Assembly: GCA_036164085.1 (NCBI GenBank)
Contig: JAYZJV010000046.1
Location: forward strand, 1-19,987
Origin: TMED-70 sp036164085
GTDB lineage: Bacteria > Chloroflexota > Dehalococcoidia > Lucifugimonadales > Lucifugimonadaceae
Reading direction: 5' to 3'
DNA: 19,987 nt
Shown here: one piece after another, positions 14,149-19,987 of the stretch
How the letters are laid out: every line of letters starts with the position of its first letter
How positions within the stretch are numbered: the first letter of the stretch is position 1
Notes under the pieces: model-generated
Told to the model about the DNA's origin: nothing
Seen by the model: only the letters and a program-made list of their open reading frames with translations
The model's database searches: none
Made by a program: the position numbers and the translations under genes

Positions 14149-15101
14149 ATATCCTTATAGGTAGCGACCACCTAGGAGAAGACTTTGCAGAAAAACTTCA
14201 GGACTTCTTCCCAGAAGCTAATTTTATTAAAGCGTTTGAGGAAAGCGAACAGTTACAACAAATAGATAAAACTGAAGTTTATTTTGGATTCCCGTCAAAA
14301 GAAATCATTCAAAAAGGATCGAAACTTAAGTGGATTGCTTGTCCTGGTACAGGTATAGATAAAATAATTGCAAATTCTGATTCTTTAAACCCTAATACAA
14401 TAATTACAAATGCACCTCTAGCCCATGTTACCCCAATGGCAGAACATGTAGTAGGAACAATGGTAGGCTTAGCACATTCGTTTAAACAGCTTTTTATAGA
14501 TCAATCAGAGAAAAAATGGGATGTAGATCAATGGAATTCAAAAATAGTTGAACTAAAAGGGTCAAATGTGTGCATTTATGGATTTGGAGAATTGGGAAAA
14601 TCTATTGCTAAAAAGCTACATGCTTTTGATATGAATATTTTTGCAATAGACCCAAATACAAAACAACCTAATGGCGTTCATCAAAGTATTAATCCTCCCA
14701 AGGATTTGGATTTGATATTAAAAAAATCAAATTGGTTAATCATAGCAGCCCCTTTGATTCCCGAAACTGAAAATTTTATAAGGAAAAAAAATTTATTATT
14801 GATGCCAAAAAACAGTTATGTTGTAATTATTTCTAGAGGAGGAATAATAAATGAAAAAGATTTATATGAAAGTCTTTATTCTGGACATTTAGCAGGTGCA
14901 GGTATTGATGCAACAAAAATTGAACCCTTACCTCAAACTTCTCCCTTATGGGATATAAATAATGTAATAATTTCTCAGCATGCATCAGCGTTGTCTCCGG
15001 AAATGTATGAAGGCCGAAGAAAAATATTTATAGAAAATATGAAAAGGTATATTAATAAAAAAGACTTATTGCATAAATGTGATTTAGACAAAGGTTACTG
15101 A
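14133..15101 (+). CDS. D-isomer-specific 2-hydroxyacid dehydrogenase
   Basis: This NAD(P)-dependent enzyme interconverts a 2-keto acid and a D-2-hydroxy acid. The Rossmann motif is IYGFGELGKSIAKKL (Gly150, Gly152, Gly155), and Asp173 at the end of the second strand favours NADH. The catalytic triad is Arg235 (ISRGGIINE), Glu264 (KIEPLP) and His283 (ISQHASA). The N-terminal substrate domain is shorter and less conserved. The ATG at 14133 overlaps gcvPB by 16 bases; GTG at 14145 gives a GTGA overlap with the gcvPB stop, has GGGA upstream and starts the first strand directly, so it may be the true start. Coupling to the gcv genes hints at glyoxylate or hydroxypyruvate reduction, which is inference. 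The next gene starts two bases after its stop. Confidence 0.88.
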   Translation: MGKKVNILIGSDHLGEDFAEKLQDFFPEANFIKAFEESEQLQQIDKTEVYFGFPSKEIIQKGSKLKWIACPGTGIDKIIANSDSLNPNTIITNAPLAHVTPMAEHVVGTMVGLAHSFKQLFIDQSEKKWDVDQWNSKIVELKGSNVCIYGFGELGKSIAKKLHAFDMNIFAIDPNTKQPNGVHQSINPPKDLDLILKKSNWLIIAAPLIPETENFIRKKNLLLMPKNSYVVIISRGGIINEKDLYESLYSGHLAGAGIDATKIEPLPQTSPLWDINNVIISQHASALSPEMYEGRRKIFIENMKRYINKKDLLHKCDLDKGY

Positions 15102-15103
15102 TA

Positions 15104-16285
15104 ATGGAAAGTAGTTGGATAAGAATAAAGCATCTAAATTTTTATTCCGTACACGTTCGAGGTAAGACAGAATGGAAATTTATGGAATTTATTACAGACG
15201 ATAATCTTTCTGGTATATCTGAAATTACTGATACTCAATTAGATTCTCCTGTTTCTTCAATTATCTCAAAATTGTCAAACAGAATAAGAGGAGAAAAAAT
15301 CTGCTCTGAAGATGAACTGATGCTACTTCTTCCTGAAATAAATCAGGCAAAAGAAAATTTAGATATAGCAACAGCAATTAGTGGAATAAGGTCTGCTTTT
15401 TTAGACTTAATGTCAAAAAGATTAGAATTAGAATTAAACAGTTTCTTGCTAGAACAAAATCAAAATCAAGCGATACAAAAAAAAGAACATATAAACCTAT
15501 ATGCCAATATAAATCGATCTCTTCTTCCAAATGATAATGGGCCAGTAGATAGAAGTCCTGATTCTTTTTCTCAGAAAGCAAAGGAATTTGAGAAAAAAGG
15601 ATTTTCAACAATAAAATGTGCTCCTTTTGATGAATGTAAAAGCCCTTTTCTTGAAAAAAATAAAATTCCTGACGAAGCCTTAGCAGGCTTAGAAAGAATA
15701 TCAGAAATAAAAAATAACATCTCATCAAAAACCAAACTATTTGTTGACTGTCATTCGAGGTTTGATCTCCAATCAAGCTATTATTTACATGACCAGCTTC
15801 TAGAAAGAAAGGTTGATTGGTTTGAAGAACCTGTAGATCCAGAAAAAAATGAAAAAGAAATGATAAAGATAACCAACTATTCAAAAATTGATACTGCAGG
15901 AGCTGAAATGACATATGGTGCAGAAAACTTTCAAAGACTTTTATCAAATAATGTCATAGATATTGTAATGCCTGATGTGAAATTTTGTGGTGGTGCAACA
16001 GAAATTATAAAGTTAGACCAAAGTTTAGAAAATGCCTCTAAAAATATTTCTATGCACTGTCCTTCAGGGCCTATTTCATTATTAACATCAGCCCAAATAA
16101 CCAGTTCTATTTCTTCTGCATTACCTCTTGAACACGCTGTTGATGAAGTTCAATGGAGACATCAAACTTTATTGCCTTACGAAAAAATAGAAAAAGGATG
16201 CTTTTATTTACCTAAAGGTCATGGGATAGGAGCAACATTAAACCCAGAAATAATAGAAAAAAACGGAAAAATATGGCAGGAATAA
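15104..16285 (+). CDS. enolase-superfamily enzyme, mandelate racemase type
   Basis: Members of this superfamily abstract the proton next to a carboxylate, and many are sugar-acid dehydratases. The barrel residues visible are Asp215 (FVDCHSR), the Glu pair in FEEP (241-242) and Glu268 (GAEMTYG) as Mg ligands. Lys171 (TIKCAPF) takes the place of the second lysine of KxK. Asp291 (MPDVKFCGG) and His318 (MHCPSGP) form the His-Asp dyad of the mandelate racemase subgroup. The first lysine of the usual KxK is a threonine. The length of 393 residues is normal. The gene begins two bases after the hydroxyacid dehydrogenase stop, with AAAGG about nine bases upstream, and ends seven bases from a convergent gene. 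Dehydratase of a hexonate or hexarate is the leading guess; the substrate is not defined. Confidence 0.86.
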   Translation: MESSWIRIKHLNFYSVHVRGKTEWKFMEFITDDNLSGISEITDTQLDSPVSSIISKLSNRIRGEKICSEDELMLLLPEINQAKENLDIATAISGIRSAFLDLMSKRLELELNSFLLEQNQNQAIQKKEHINLYANINRSLLPNDNGPVDRSPDSFSQKAKEFEKKGFSTIKCAPFDECKSPFLEKNKIPDEALAGLERISEIKNNISSKTKLFVDCHSRFDLQSSYYLHDQLLERKVDWFEEPVDPEKNEKEMIKITNYSKIDTAGAEMTYGAENFQRLLSNNVIDIVMPDVKFCGGATEIIKLDQSLENASKNISMHCPSGPISLLTSAQITSSISSALPLEHAVDEVQWRHQTLLPYEKIEKGCFYLPKGHGIGATLNPEIIEKNGKIWQE

Positions 16286-16292
16286 ATTTTAA

Positions 16293-16844
16293 TTAAGTTA
16301 GATTCTTTCGTTTTCTTCTTGCAGAAATAAAAATAAATAAAATACCAAATAAAAATATTAGCTGCATAAAAATAAATCCGTAGGAAATGCTACCGCTACC
16401 CAAAGTTCTGTTCCGTTCAAATATTTCTATCTGTTCGGATATTGTCGTGATTTTTTTGCCATTATCTATTTCAAAATCCATCACCCAGTACCCTGCTTTT
16501 TCTAATCTTAAAATAGCCTGATAGTATCCTTCCATGTCAGAAGAAGAGAGTGCTGGAGCTTTCTTTTTGTTACCTTCAAATAAAGGGTTTGCATAAACTT
16601 GTATCATTAAGTTTTCAGAAGGATTGTTTGTTTTTCTGTCTACAACATTTATAGAAAATATCTGTTGTCCTGCAACTGGGTTTTTAGGAGACATTGAGAT
16701 TGTAACAAAATAATCATCAATTGTTTCTTGATGAAATAATTTGTATTGAGAATATCCTTCTCCTTGAGCAAATAATAATTGAGGAGCCTGAAAATCGATT
16801 AAGAACAAAAGAAGAAAAAACAAAAATTTAAAATTTTTTTTCAT
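16293..16844 (-). CDS. exported, C-terminally anchored YtkA-like protein
   Basis: The start at 16844 gives MKKNFKFLFFLLLFL, a signal peptide with basic N-region and hydrophobic core and likely cleavage after FA (before QGEG); an in-frame ATG at 16859 would add five residues. The mature domain has the pattern VTISMSPKNPVAGQQIFSIN, then a strand reading MIQVYANP, then EGYYQAILRLEKAGYWVMDF. This resembles the Ig-like YtkA/FixH type of extracytoplasmic domain. A C-terminal helix (about 158-179 of the longer form) and RRKRK anchor it in the membrane with the domain outside. Family members occur near copper and cytochrome oxidase functions, but no such gene is here and metal-binding His/Met clusters are not evident. 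It follows the sugar kinase by 32 bases and is probably co-transcribed with it. Confidence 0.65.
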   Translation of the reverse strand: MKKNFKFLFFLLLFLIDFQAPQLLFAQGEGYSQYKLFHQETIDDYFVTISMSPKNPVAGQQIFSINVVDRKTNNPSENLMIQVYANPLFEGNKKKAPALSSSDMEGYYQAILRLEKAGYWVMDFEIDNGKKITTISEQIEIFERNRTLGSGSISYGFIFMQLIFLFGILFIFISARRKRKNLT

Positions 16845-16876
16845 ATTTAAATAATACATTATAGAAATATCAAAAA

Positions 16877-17878
16877 CTATCTTCTGATTCGTCCAGAAAC
16901 ATCCCCCGAAGCAACGCTTAAAACTTCTTCAACTGTTGCTAAATTAAAATCTCCGTGAAAAGTATGAGCTAGAGCCGATGCTGCAACCCCAAATTCTACA
17001 ATGTCTTGGGCATTTAAATTTTCAAATAACCCATAAATCAATCCTGCAGTAAAGGCATCTCCTGCGCCTACTCTATCAACAATTTGTATTTGGTATTTTT
17101 TTGAAGAATAGACTTTATTTTTAGCATAAAACAAGCCTGCCCAATCATTATGATCTGCAGAAAAGCTTTCTCTTAAAGACAATCCAACATTTGAAAAATC
17201 ATATTTTTTTGCTAGTTCGATCAATAATTTTTCATATGATTCATCTTCTTCGTTGTCAACAAACTCTCCAAGCATAATTTCGGGGTCCTTCTTTCCCCCA
17301 ATAAGAATGTCTGTAAATTCCATTAAAGGAATCATTGTTTTCTGTGCTTCTTGAGGGGTCCATAAATTAGATCTGTAGTTTAGATCACAAGAAACCTTTA
17401 CGTTTCTCTTTTTTGCTTCTCTTAAAGCGTGGGCGGTCAAGTTTTTTGTATGTTCTGATAATGAAGGTGTAATTCCTGAATAATGGAAAAGATCGCAATC
17501 ATCAAAAATTGAATCCCAATCAAAAGAATCCGGCGGTATCAAAGAAAAAGAAGATCCTTTTCTATCATAAACTATGTTCGAAGCTCTCATAGAAGCTCCA
17601 TTTTCTAAATAATAGACAGCCAGTCTGTCCCCTTCTTGTACCATATAATCCGTGTTGACTCCAAATTGCCTAACTGTATTGATACAACTTTGCCCTATAG
17701 GGTTATCAGGAACAGATGAAACATAAAAAGCGTTCATACCAAAATGAGATAATGAAACAGCAACATTACATTCTGATCCAGCATAAGTAATTTCAAAGTT
17801 TTTTGCCTGTGTAAATCTTTCTTTATTTAAAGTGGTTAGCCTTAATAAAATTTCTCCAAATGTTACTATTTTATTCAT
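16877..17878 (-). CDS. kdgK: PfkB-family sugar kinase, 2-dehydro-3-deoxygluconokinase-like
   Basis: This enzyme phosphorylates a sugar or sugar acid with ATP in the cytoplasm. I start it at 17878 because MNKIVTFGEILLRL is the family's first strand; an ATG at 17917 would add 13 poorly conserved residues and cover two palindromes. In the longer numbering, AGSECNVAVSLSHFG (46-60) is PfkB signature 1, and VDRVGAGDAFTAGLIYGL (280-297) is signature 2 with catalytic Asp287. The segment YYLENGASMRASNIVYDRKG matches KDG kinases, which use Tyr and Arg there to hold the carboxylate. The length is about 333 residues. Ribokinase or fructokinase activity cannot be excluded. It is divergent from the EamA transporter and followed by the YtkA-like gene. 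A palindrome just upstream may regulate it. Confidence 0.85.
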   Translation of the reverse strand: MNKIVTFGEILLRLTTLNKERFTQAKNFEITYAGSECNVAVSLSHFGMNAFYVSSVPDNPIGQSCINTVRQFGVNTDYMVQEGDRLAVYYLENGASMRASNIVYDRKGSSFSLIPPDSFDWDSIFDDCDLFHYSGITPSLSEHTKNLTAHALREAKKRNVKVSCDLNYRSNLWTPQEAQKTMIPLMEFTDILIGGKKDPEIMLGEFVDNEEDESYEKLLIELAKKYDFSNVGLSLRESFSADHNDWAGLFYAKNKVYSSKKYQIQIVDRVGAGDAFTAGLIYGLFENLNAQDIVEFGVAASALAHTFHGDFNLATVEEVLSVASGDVSGRIRR

Positions 17879-17884
17879 TTTAGG

Positions 17885-17899
17885 AAAAGGGTCCCTTTT
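17885..17899. promoter_or_regulatory. perfect 15-base palindrome before the sugar kinase
   Basis: AAAAGGG (17885-17891), a central T, and CCCTTTT (17893-17899) form a perfect inverted repeat six bases upstream of the chosen kinase start. In the kinase mRNA this could fold into a hairpin that holds the only AAAAGGG, a possible ribosome binding element. As DNA it could be an operator half of the divergent spacer. No known regulator is assigned. Confidence 0.4.
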
Positions 17900-17920
17900 A
17901 TTTGTGTATTTATACAAATA
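17899..17920. promoter_or_regulatory. near-perfect 22-base palindrome, candidate operator
   Basis: TATTTGTGTA (17899-17908), TT, and TATACAAATA (17911-17920) form an inverted repeat with nine of ten positions matching. It adjoins the AAAAGGG palindrome and lies in the spacer between the divergent kinase and EamA genes. The TTGT...ACAA symmetry resembles operators of GntR-type dimeric repressors of sugar-acid genes, but no regulator gene is in the window. AT-rich sequence makes chance dyads easier, though two abutting ones are notable. Confidence 0.4.
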
Positions 17921-17973
17921 TACAATTATGATTTGAAAAATAAAACAGATAATAATTTAAACTTTATAAACTA

Positions 17974-18870
17974 TTGAACAAACTTAAAGAAAAAAGGGTC
18001 AGCCCGGATAAAAAAGGTATAGCTCTGGCATTTTTTTTATCTATCCTTTGGTCAGGAAACCCCATTTCAATAAAAATAGGGCTAGCTGATGCTCCTCCTC
18101 TTAGATTAGGATGGATGCGGTTTTTATTAGGTGGAATAGTAGCTATTATATGGGCATTATACAACAAGGAAAAATTTGAAATTAAGGCAAAACATATTTT
18201 TCCTCTTTTAGGAGTAGGTTTCCTTTTTTCAATACAACTTGGCTTTATGAATATTGGACAAAATTTTACATCAGGAGGACATGGAGTAATTATGATAACA
18301 ACCTTTCCTTTATGGTCTTCTGTTTTTTCTCATTTATTTATTCCTAAAGACAAATTAAGTAAATTAAAGGTCTTTGGCATGGCTATTGCATATTCAGGAA
18401 TAATTATATTATTTTGGGAGTCACTGCAAAATTCAAAAAGTGATTATTTGTGGGGAGATATAATGATGCTCACATCTGCAATGCTATTAGGAGCAAGGCA
18501 AGTTTATATCTCTCAAATTGCTCAAGATATACCTCAAATCAACATCTTGCTGTCTCAAGCTTTCATAGGCATAATTTCTTTTTTTGTTTTATCTTTTTTG
18601 TTTGAAAATCAAAACTATATGTTTTCAATTAGCCTTTTAGCAGCTTTGTTTTATCAAGGAATTATTATTGCAGGATTTGGATTTATAGGACAAACCTGGC
18701 TGTTAAAAAATTATTTGCCATCAAAAATAACAATTATTTCACTATCACAACCAGTTTTTGGAGTTTTTTTAGCATGGATCATACTAAATGAAACTCCAGG
18801 AATAGAATTGATTTTTGCTACTATTTTGGTTGTCATAGGCTCTTACATATCAGTAAGAAATAAGACATAA
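17974..18870 (+). CDS. EamA/DMT-superfamily transporter
   Basis: This is an inner-membrane protein of about 298 residues with roughly ten hydrophobic segments in two similar halves, the layout of EamA (drug/metabolite transporter) exporters. The first half opens with GIALAFFLSILWSGNPISIK, where family members have W.. ..; the last helices read ITIISLSQPVFGVFLAWIIL, then NETPGIELIFATILVVIGSY, the typical end of the second EamA repeat. The frame has only TTG at 17974 as a usable start after an in-frame stop at 17953, so a TTG start is called. No clear ribosome binding site is seen. It is divergent from the sugar kinase across a spacer of about 95 bases. The transported metabolite is unknown. 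Confidence 0.85.
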   Translation: MNKLKEKRVSPDKKGIALAFFLSILWSGNPISIKIGLADAPPLRLGWMRFLLGGIVAIIWALYNKEKFEIKAKHIFPLLGVGFLFSIQLGFMNIGQNFTSGGHGVIMITTFPLWSSVFSHLFIPKDKLSKLKVFGMAIAYSGIIILFWESLQNSKSDYLWGDIMMLTSAMLLGARQVYISQIAQDIPQINILLSQAFIGIISFFVLSFLFENQNYMFSISLLAALFYQGIIIAGFGFIGQTWLLKNYLPSKITIISLSQPVFGVFLAWIILNETPGIELIFATILVVIGSYISVRNKT

Positions 18871-18923
18871 AAATAGATATTAGAACATAAAAAAATATAA
18901 TTAGGCGCAAATTCAATTTAAAT

Positions 18924-19136
18924 ATGAAAATATCAAATCCAAAACAAAATGGCCCTAGCTTAAATAAGAAAACTTTATGCATTCCTGTGCATTGCGGTTA
19001 TTATTTTAAATGCCATGTTTCTACACAGCATCAAAACAAAATAGATGAAAGAAAATGCCTAAGATTTAAACATGAATCACAAAGGCCAAAAATAGGACTT
19101 TCAATATATTCAATAAATTTACTTGAAAAATATTAG
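18924..19136 (+). CDS. small Cys/His-rich protein, 70 aa, hypothetical
   Basis: A complete ATG-to-TAG frame between the EamA gene and the convergent CoA-transferase. It has Cys at 19, 24, 30 and 45 and His at 23, 31, 36 and 50, a content that could bind zinc (segment CIPVHCGYYFKCHV). It is basic, soluble and has no signal peptide or membrane helix. No family is recognised and no ribosome binding site is seen. Its last four bases overlap the end of the minus-strand gene. It could be chance; the Cys/His grouping is the main argument for it. Confidence 0.4.
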   Translation: MKISNPKQNGPSLNKKTLCIPVHCGYYFKCHVSTQHQNKIDERKCLRFKHESQRPKIGLSIYSINLLEKY

Positions 19137-19987
19137 AGCTTTTTACCGATAAATTTATTATCTAATAAATCATTTACATGTTTTTCACTGTAACCAATAG
19201 AAAGAAGAACTTCCTTTGTATTTTCTCCCAGTAGAGGAGATGAATTTAATTCAGCGTTTCCTGTAGAAACATTAAATATCGGCCCGCTTGACCTCACTTT
19301 GCTTCCCGTTTTATGATCCAGCTCTATTACATAATTGTTTTCAATTGCCTGTTTATTATCTACCAATTCTTCAGTAAATAGCATGGGTTCACAAGGAATG
19401 TCATGTGATCTTAAGTATAGAATCCATTCATCAGTATTTCTTTCTAAAAACTTTGCTTCCATTTTTTGTTCGAAATCTTTACCAATTTTTAAAAGTTCAT
19501 CTGAAGAAAATGATTTTTGTTCATCGAACCTAACATCTATTAATTCAAAAAGAGAAGCAACCCTTTTTCTTGCATGCATTGCTAAACAACCTAGAGCCAG
19601 TGCTCCGTTTTTTGTTTTATATGCCCTGTAGTACTGAGCTATTTGAGGTGCTCCTCCTTGAACAGAATATTCCTTTTGTATGTCTTCATAATCAACATTA
19701 TTATCAAACAGTGCTTCTTTTTTATTATTAATCCAGTTTTGACCTGGACTTAAATCTTTGTCAACATTGACAACTTGCATTGCTTGCATAGATAATGCTT
19801 GTGCAAGCAAACTTGTTTGCAATAAAACTCCTTTGCCTGTAGCCTTTGCTTGTAATACCCCGGAAACAACCCCCAATGCCATTGCATAGCCAGTTGAGTA
19901 ATCTATATATGATGAAGATCTTACTGCGCTAGGAGCTCCATGATATATTTTGTTTTCTGTAGACATTATTCCTGTGTAAGCCTGCAT
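19133..19987 (-). CDS. CaiB/BaiF class III CoA-transferase, partial (N-terminus outside window)
   Basis: Class III CoA-transferases move CoA between carboxylic acids. The visible 284 residues are the middle and C-terminal parts. They begin MQAYTGIMS, the QA.TG segment that in the family lies well inside the protein, followed by SYIDYSTGYAMALGVVSGVL, then KATGKGVLLQTSLLAQALS and the C-terminal PCEPMLFTEELVDN and SSPLLGENTKEVLLSIGYS, all typical. The catalytic Asp and the first Rossmann strand lie beyond the right edge, so the Met at the edge is internal. It converges on the small Cys/His-rich ORF with a four-base overlap. The acyl group cannot be told from this part. Confidence 0.9.
   Translation of the reverse strand: MQAYTGIMSTENKIYHGAPSAVRSSSYIDYSTGYAMALGVVSGVLQAKATGKGVLLQTSLLAQALSMQAMQVVNVDKDLSPGQNWINNKKEALFDNNVDYEDIQKEYSVQGGAPQIAQYYRAYKTKNGALALGCLAMHARKRVASLFELIDVRFDEQKSFSSDELLKIGKDFEQKMEAKFLERNTDEWILYLRSHDIPCEPMLFTEELVDNKQAIENNYVIELDHKTGSKVRSSGPIFNVSTGNAELNSSPLLGENTKEVLLSIGYSEKHVNDLLDNKFIGKKL

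Noticed and set aside
15378..15947. 189-residue minus-strand ORF
   Set aside because: It lies wholly inside the well-supported enolase-superfamily gene and is Phe/Leu-rich low-complexity sequence typical of an antisense shadow.
17879..17917. Longer kinase start at 17917
   Set aside because: The added 13 residues precede the family's first strand and their codons overlap both palindromes, so the ATG at 17878 is preferred.
19335..19631. 98-residue plus-strand ORF
   Set aside because: It lies inside the CoA-transferase gene on the other strand and shows no coherent domain.
1..19987. CRISPR array, insertion sequence, prophage, biosynthetic cluster or defence island
   Set aside because: No regular repeats, transposase, integrase or toxin/nuclease cluster was found; the lone methyltransferase is not enough to call a defence system.

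Overview
This is an AT-rich, densely coded bacterial chromosome segment of 19,987 bases. Most genes run on the + strand, and many touch or overlap. The gene content is that of a streamlined free-living heterotroph. A split glycine decarboxylase (separate PA and PB subunits), a threonyl-tRNA synthetase without the TGS domain, a flavin monooxygenase, an enolase-superfamily enzyme and a class III CoA-transferase together suggest a marine Chloroflexota of the SAR202 type. That assignment is inference; no rRNA or other decisive marker is present. I see no rRNA, tRNA, CRISPR array, insertion sequence or phage gene.

Region 1 (1-2345): the 3' end of an unrecognised gene with a C-terminal membrane anchor; a type I phosphodiesterase of the alkaline phosphatase superfamily; then a stretch that holds two likely membrane microproteins, one with a regular glycine zipper.

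Region 2 (2346-4890): a lone beta-class DNA amino-methyltransferase, a flavin-containing monooxygenase, a two-span membrane protein of 65 residues, and a 36-residue Cys-rich ORF resembling a metallothionein.

Region 3 (4891-7542): a DapA-superfamily lyase whose stop codon directly abuts the start of thrS.

Region 4 (7642-16285): one long, tightly packed + strand run: citrate synthase, MidA-type methyltransferase, gcvT, gcvH, gcvPA, gcvPB, a D-2-hydroxyacid dehydrogenase and an enolase-superfamily enzyme. Junctions from midA onward are overlaps or gaps of a few bases, so this is probably one operon. The midA reading frame has no ATG, GTG or TTG before its conserved N-terminus and probably starts at an ATT. 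The four Gcv proteins are the T, H and P parts of the glycine cleavage system; the L protein is not here.

Region 5 (16293-19987): on the minus strand, a KDG-kinase-like sugar kinase followed by an exported YtkA-like protein. These are divergent from an EamA transporter across a spacer holding two adjoining palindromes. Then come a small Cys/His-rich ORF and the 3' part of a CaiB/BaiF CoA-transferase cut by the window edge.

Taken together, the DapA-type lyase, the enolase-superfamily enzyme, the KDG-kinase-like protein and the hydroxyacid dehydrogenase could serve sugar-acid breakdown. The best candidates for new biology are the metallothionein-like and glycine-zipper microproteins, the ATT start of midA, and the paired palindromes before the kinase.
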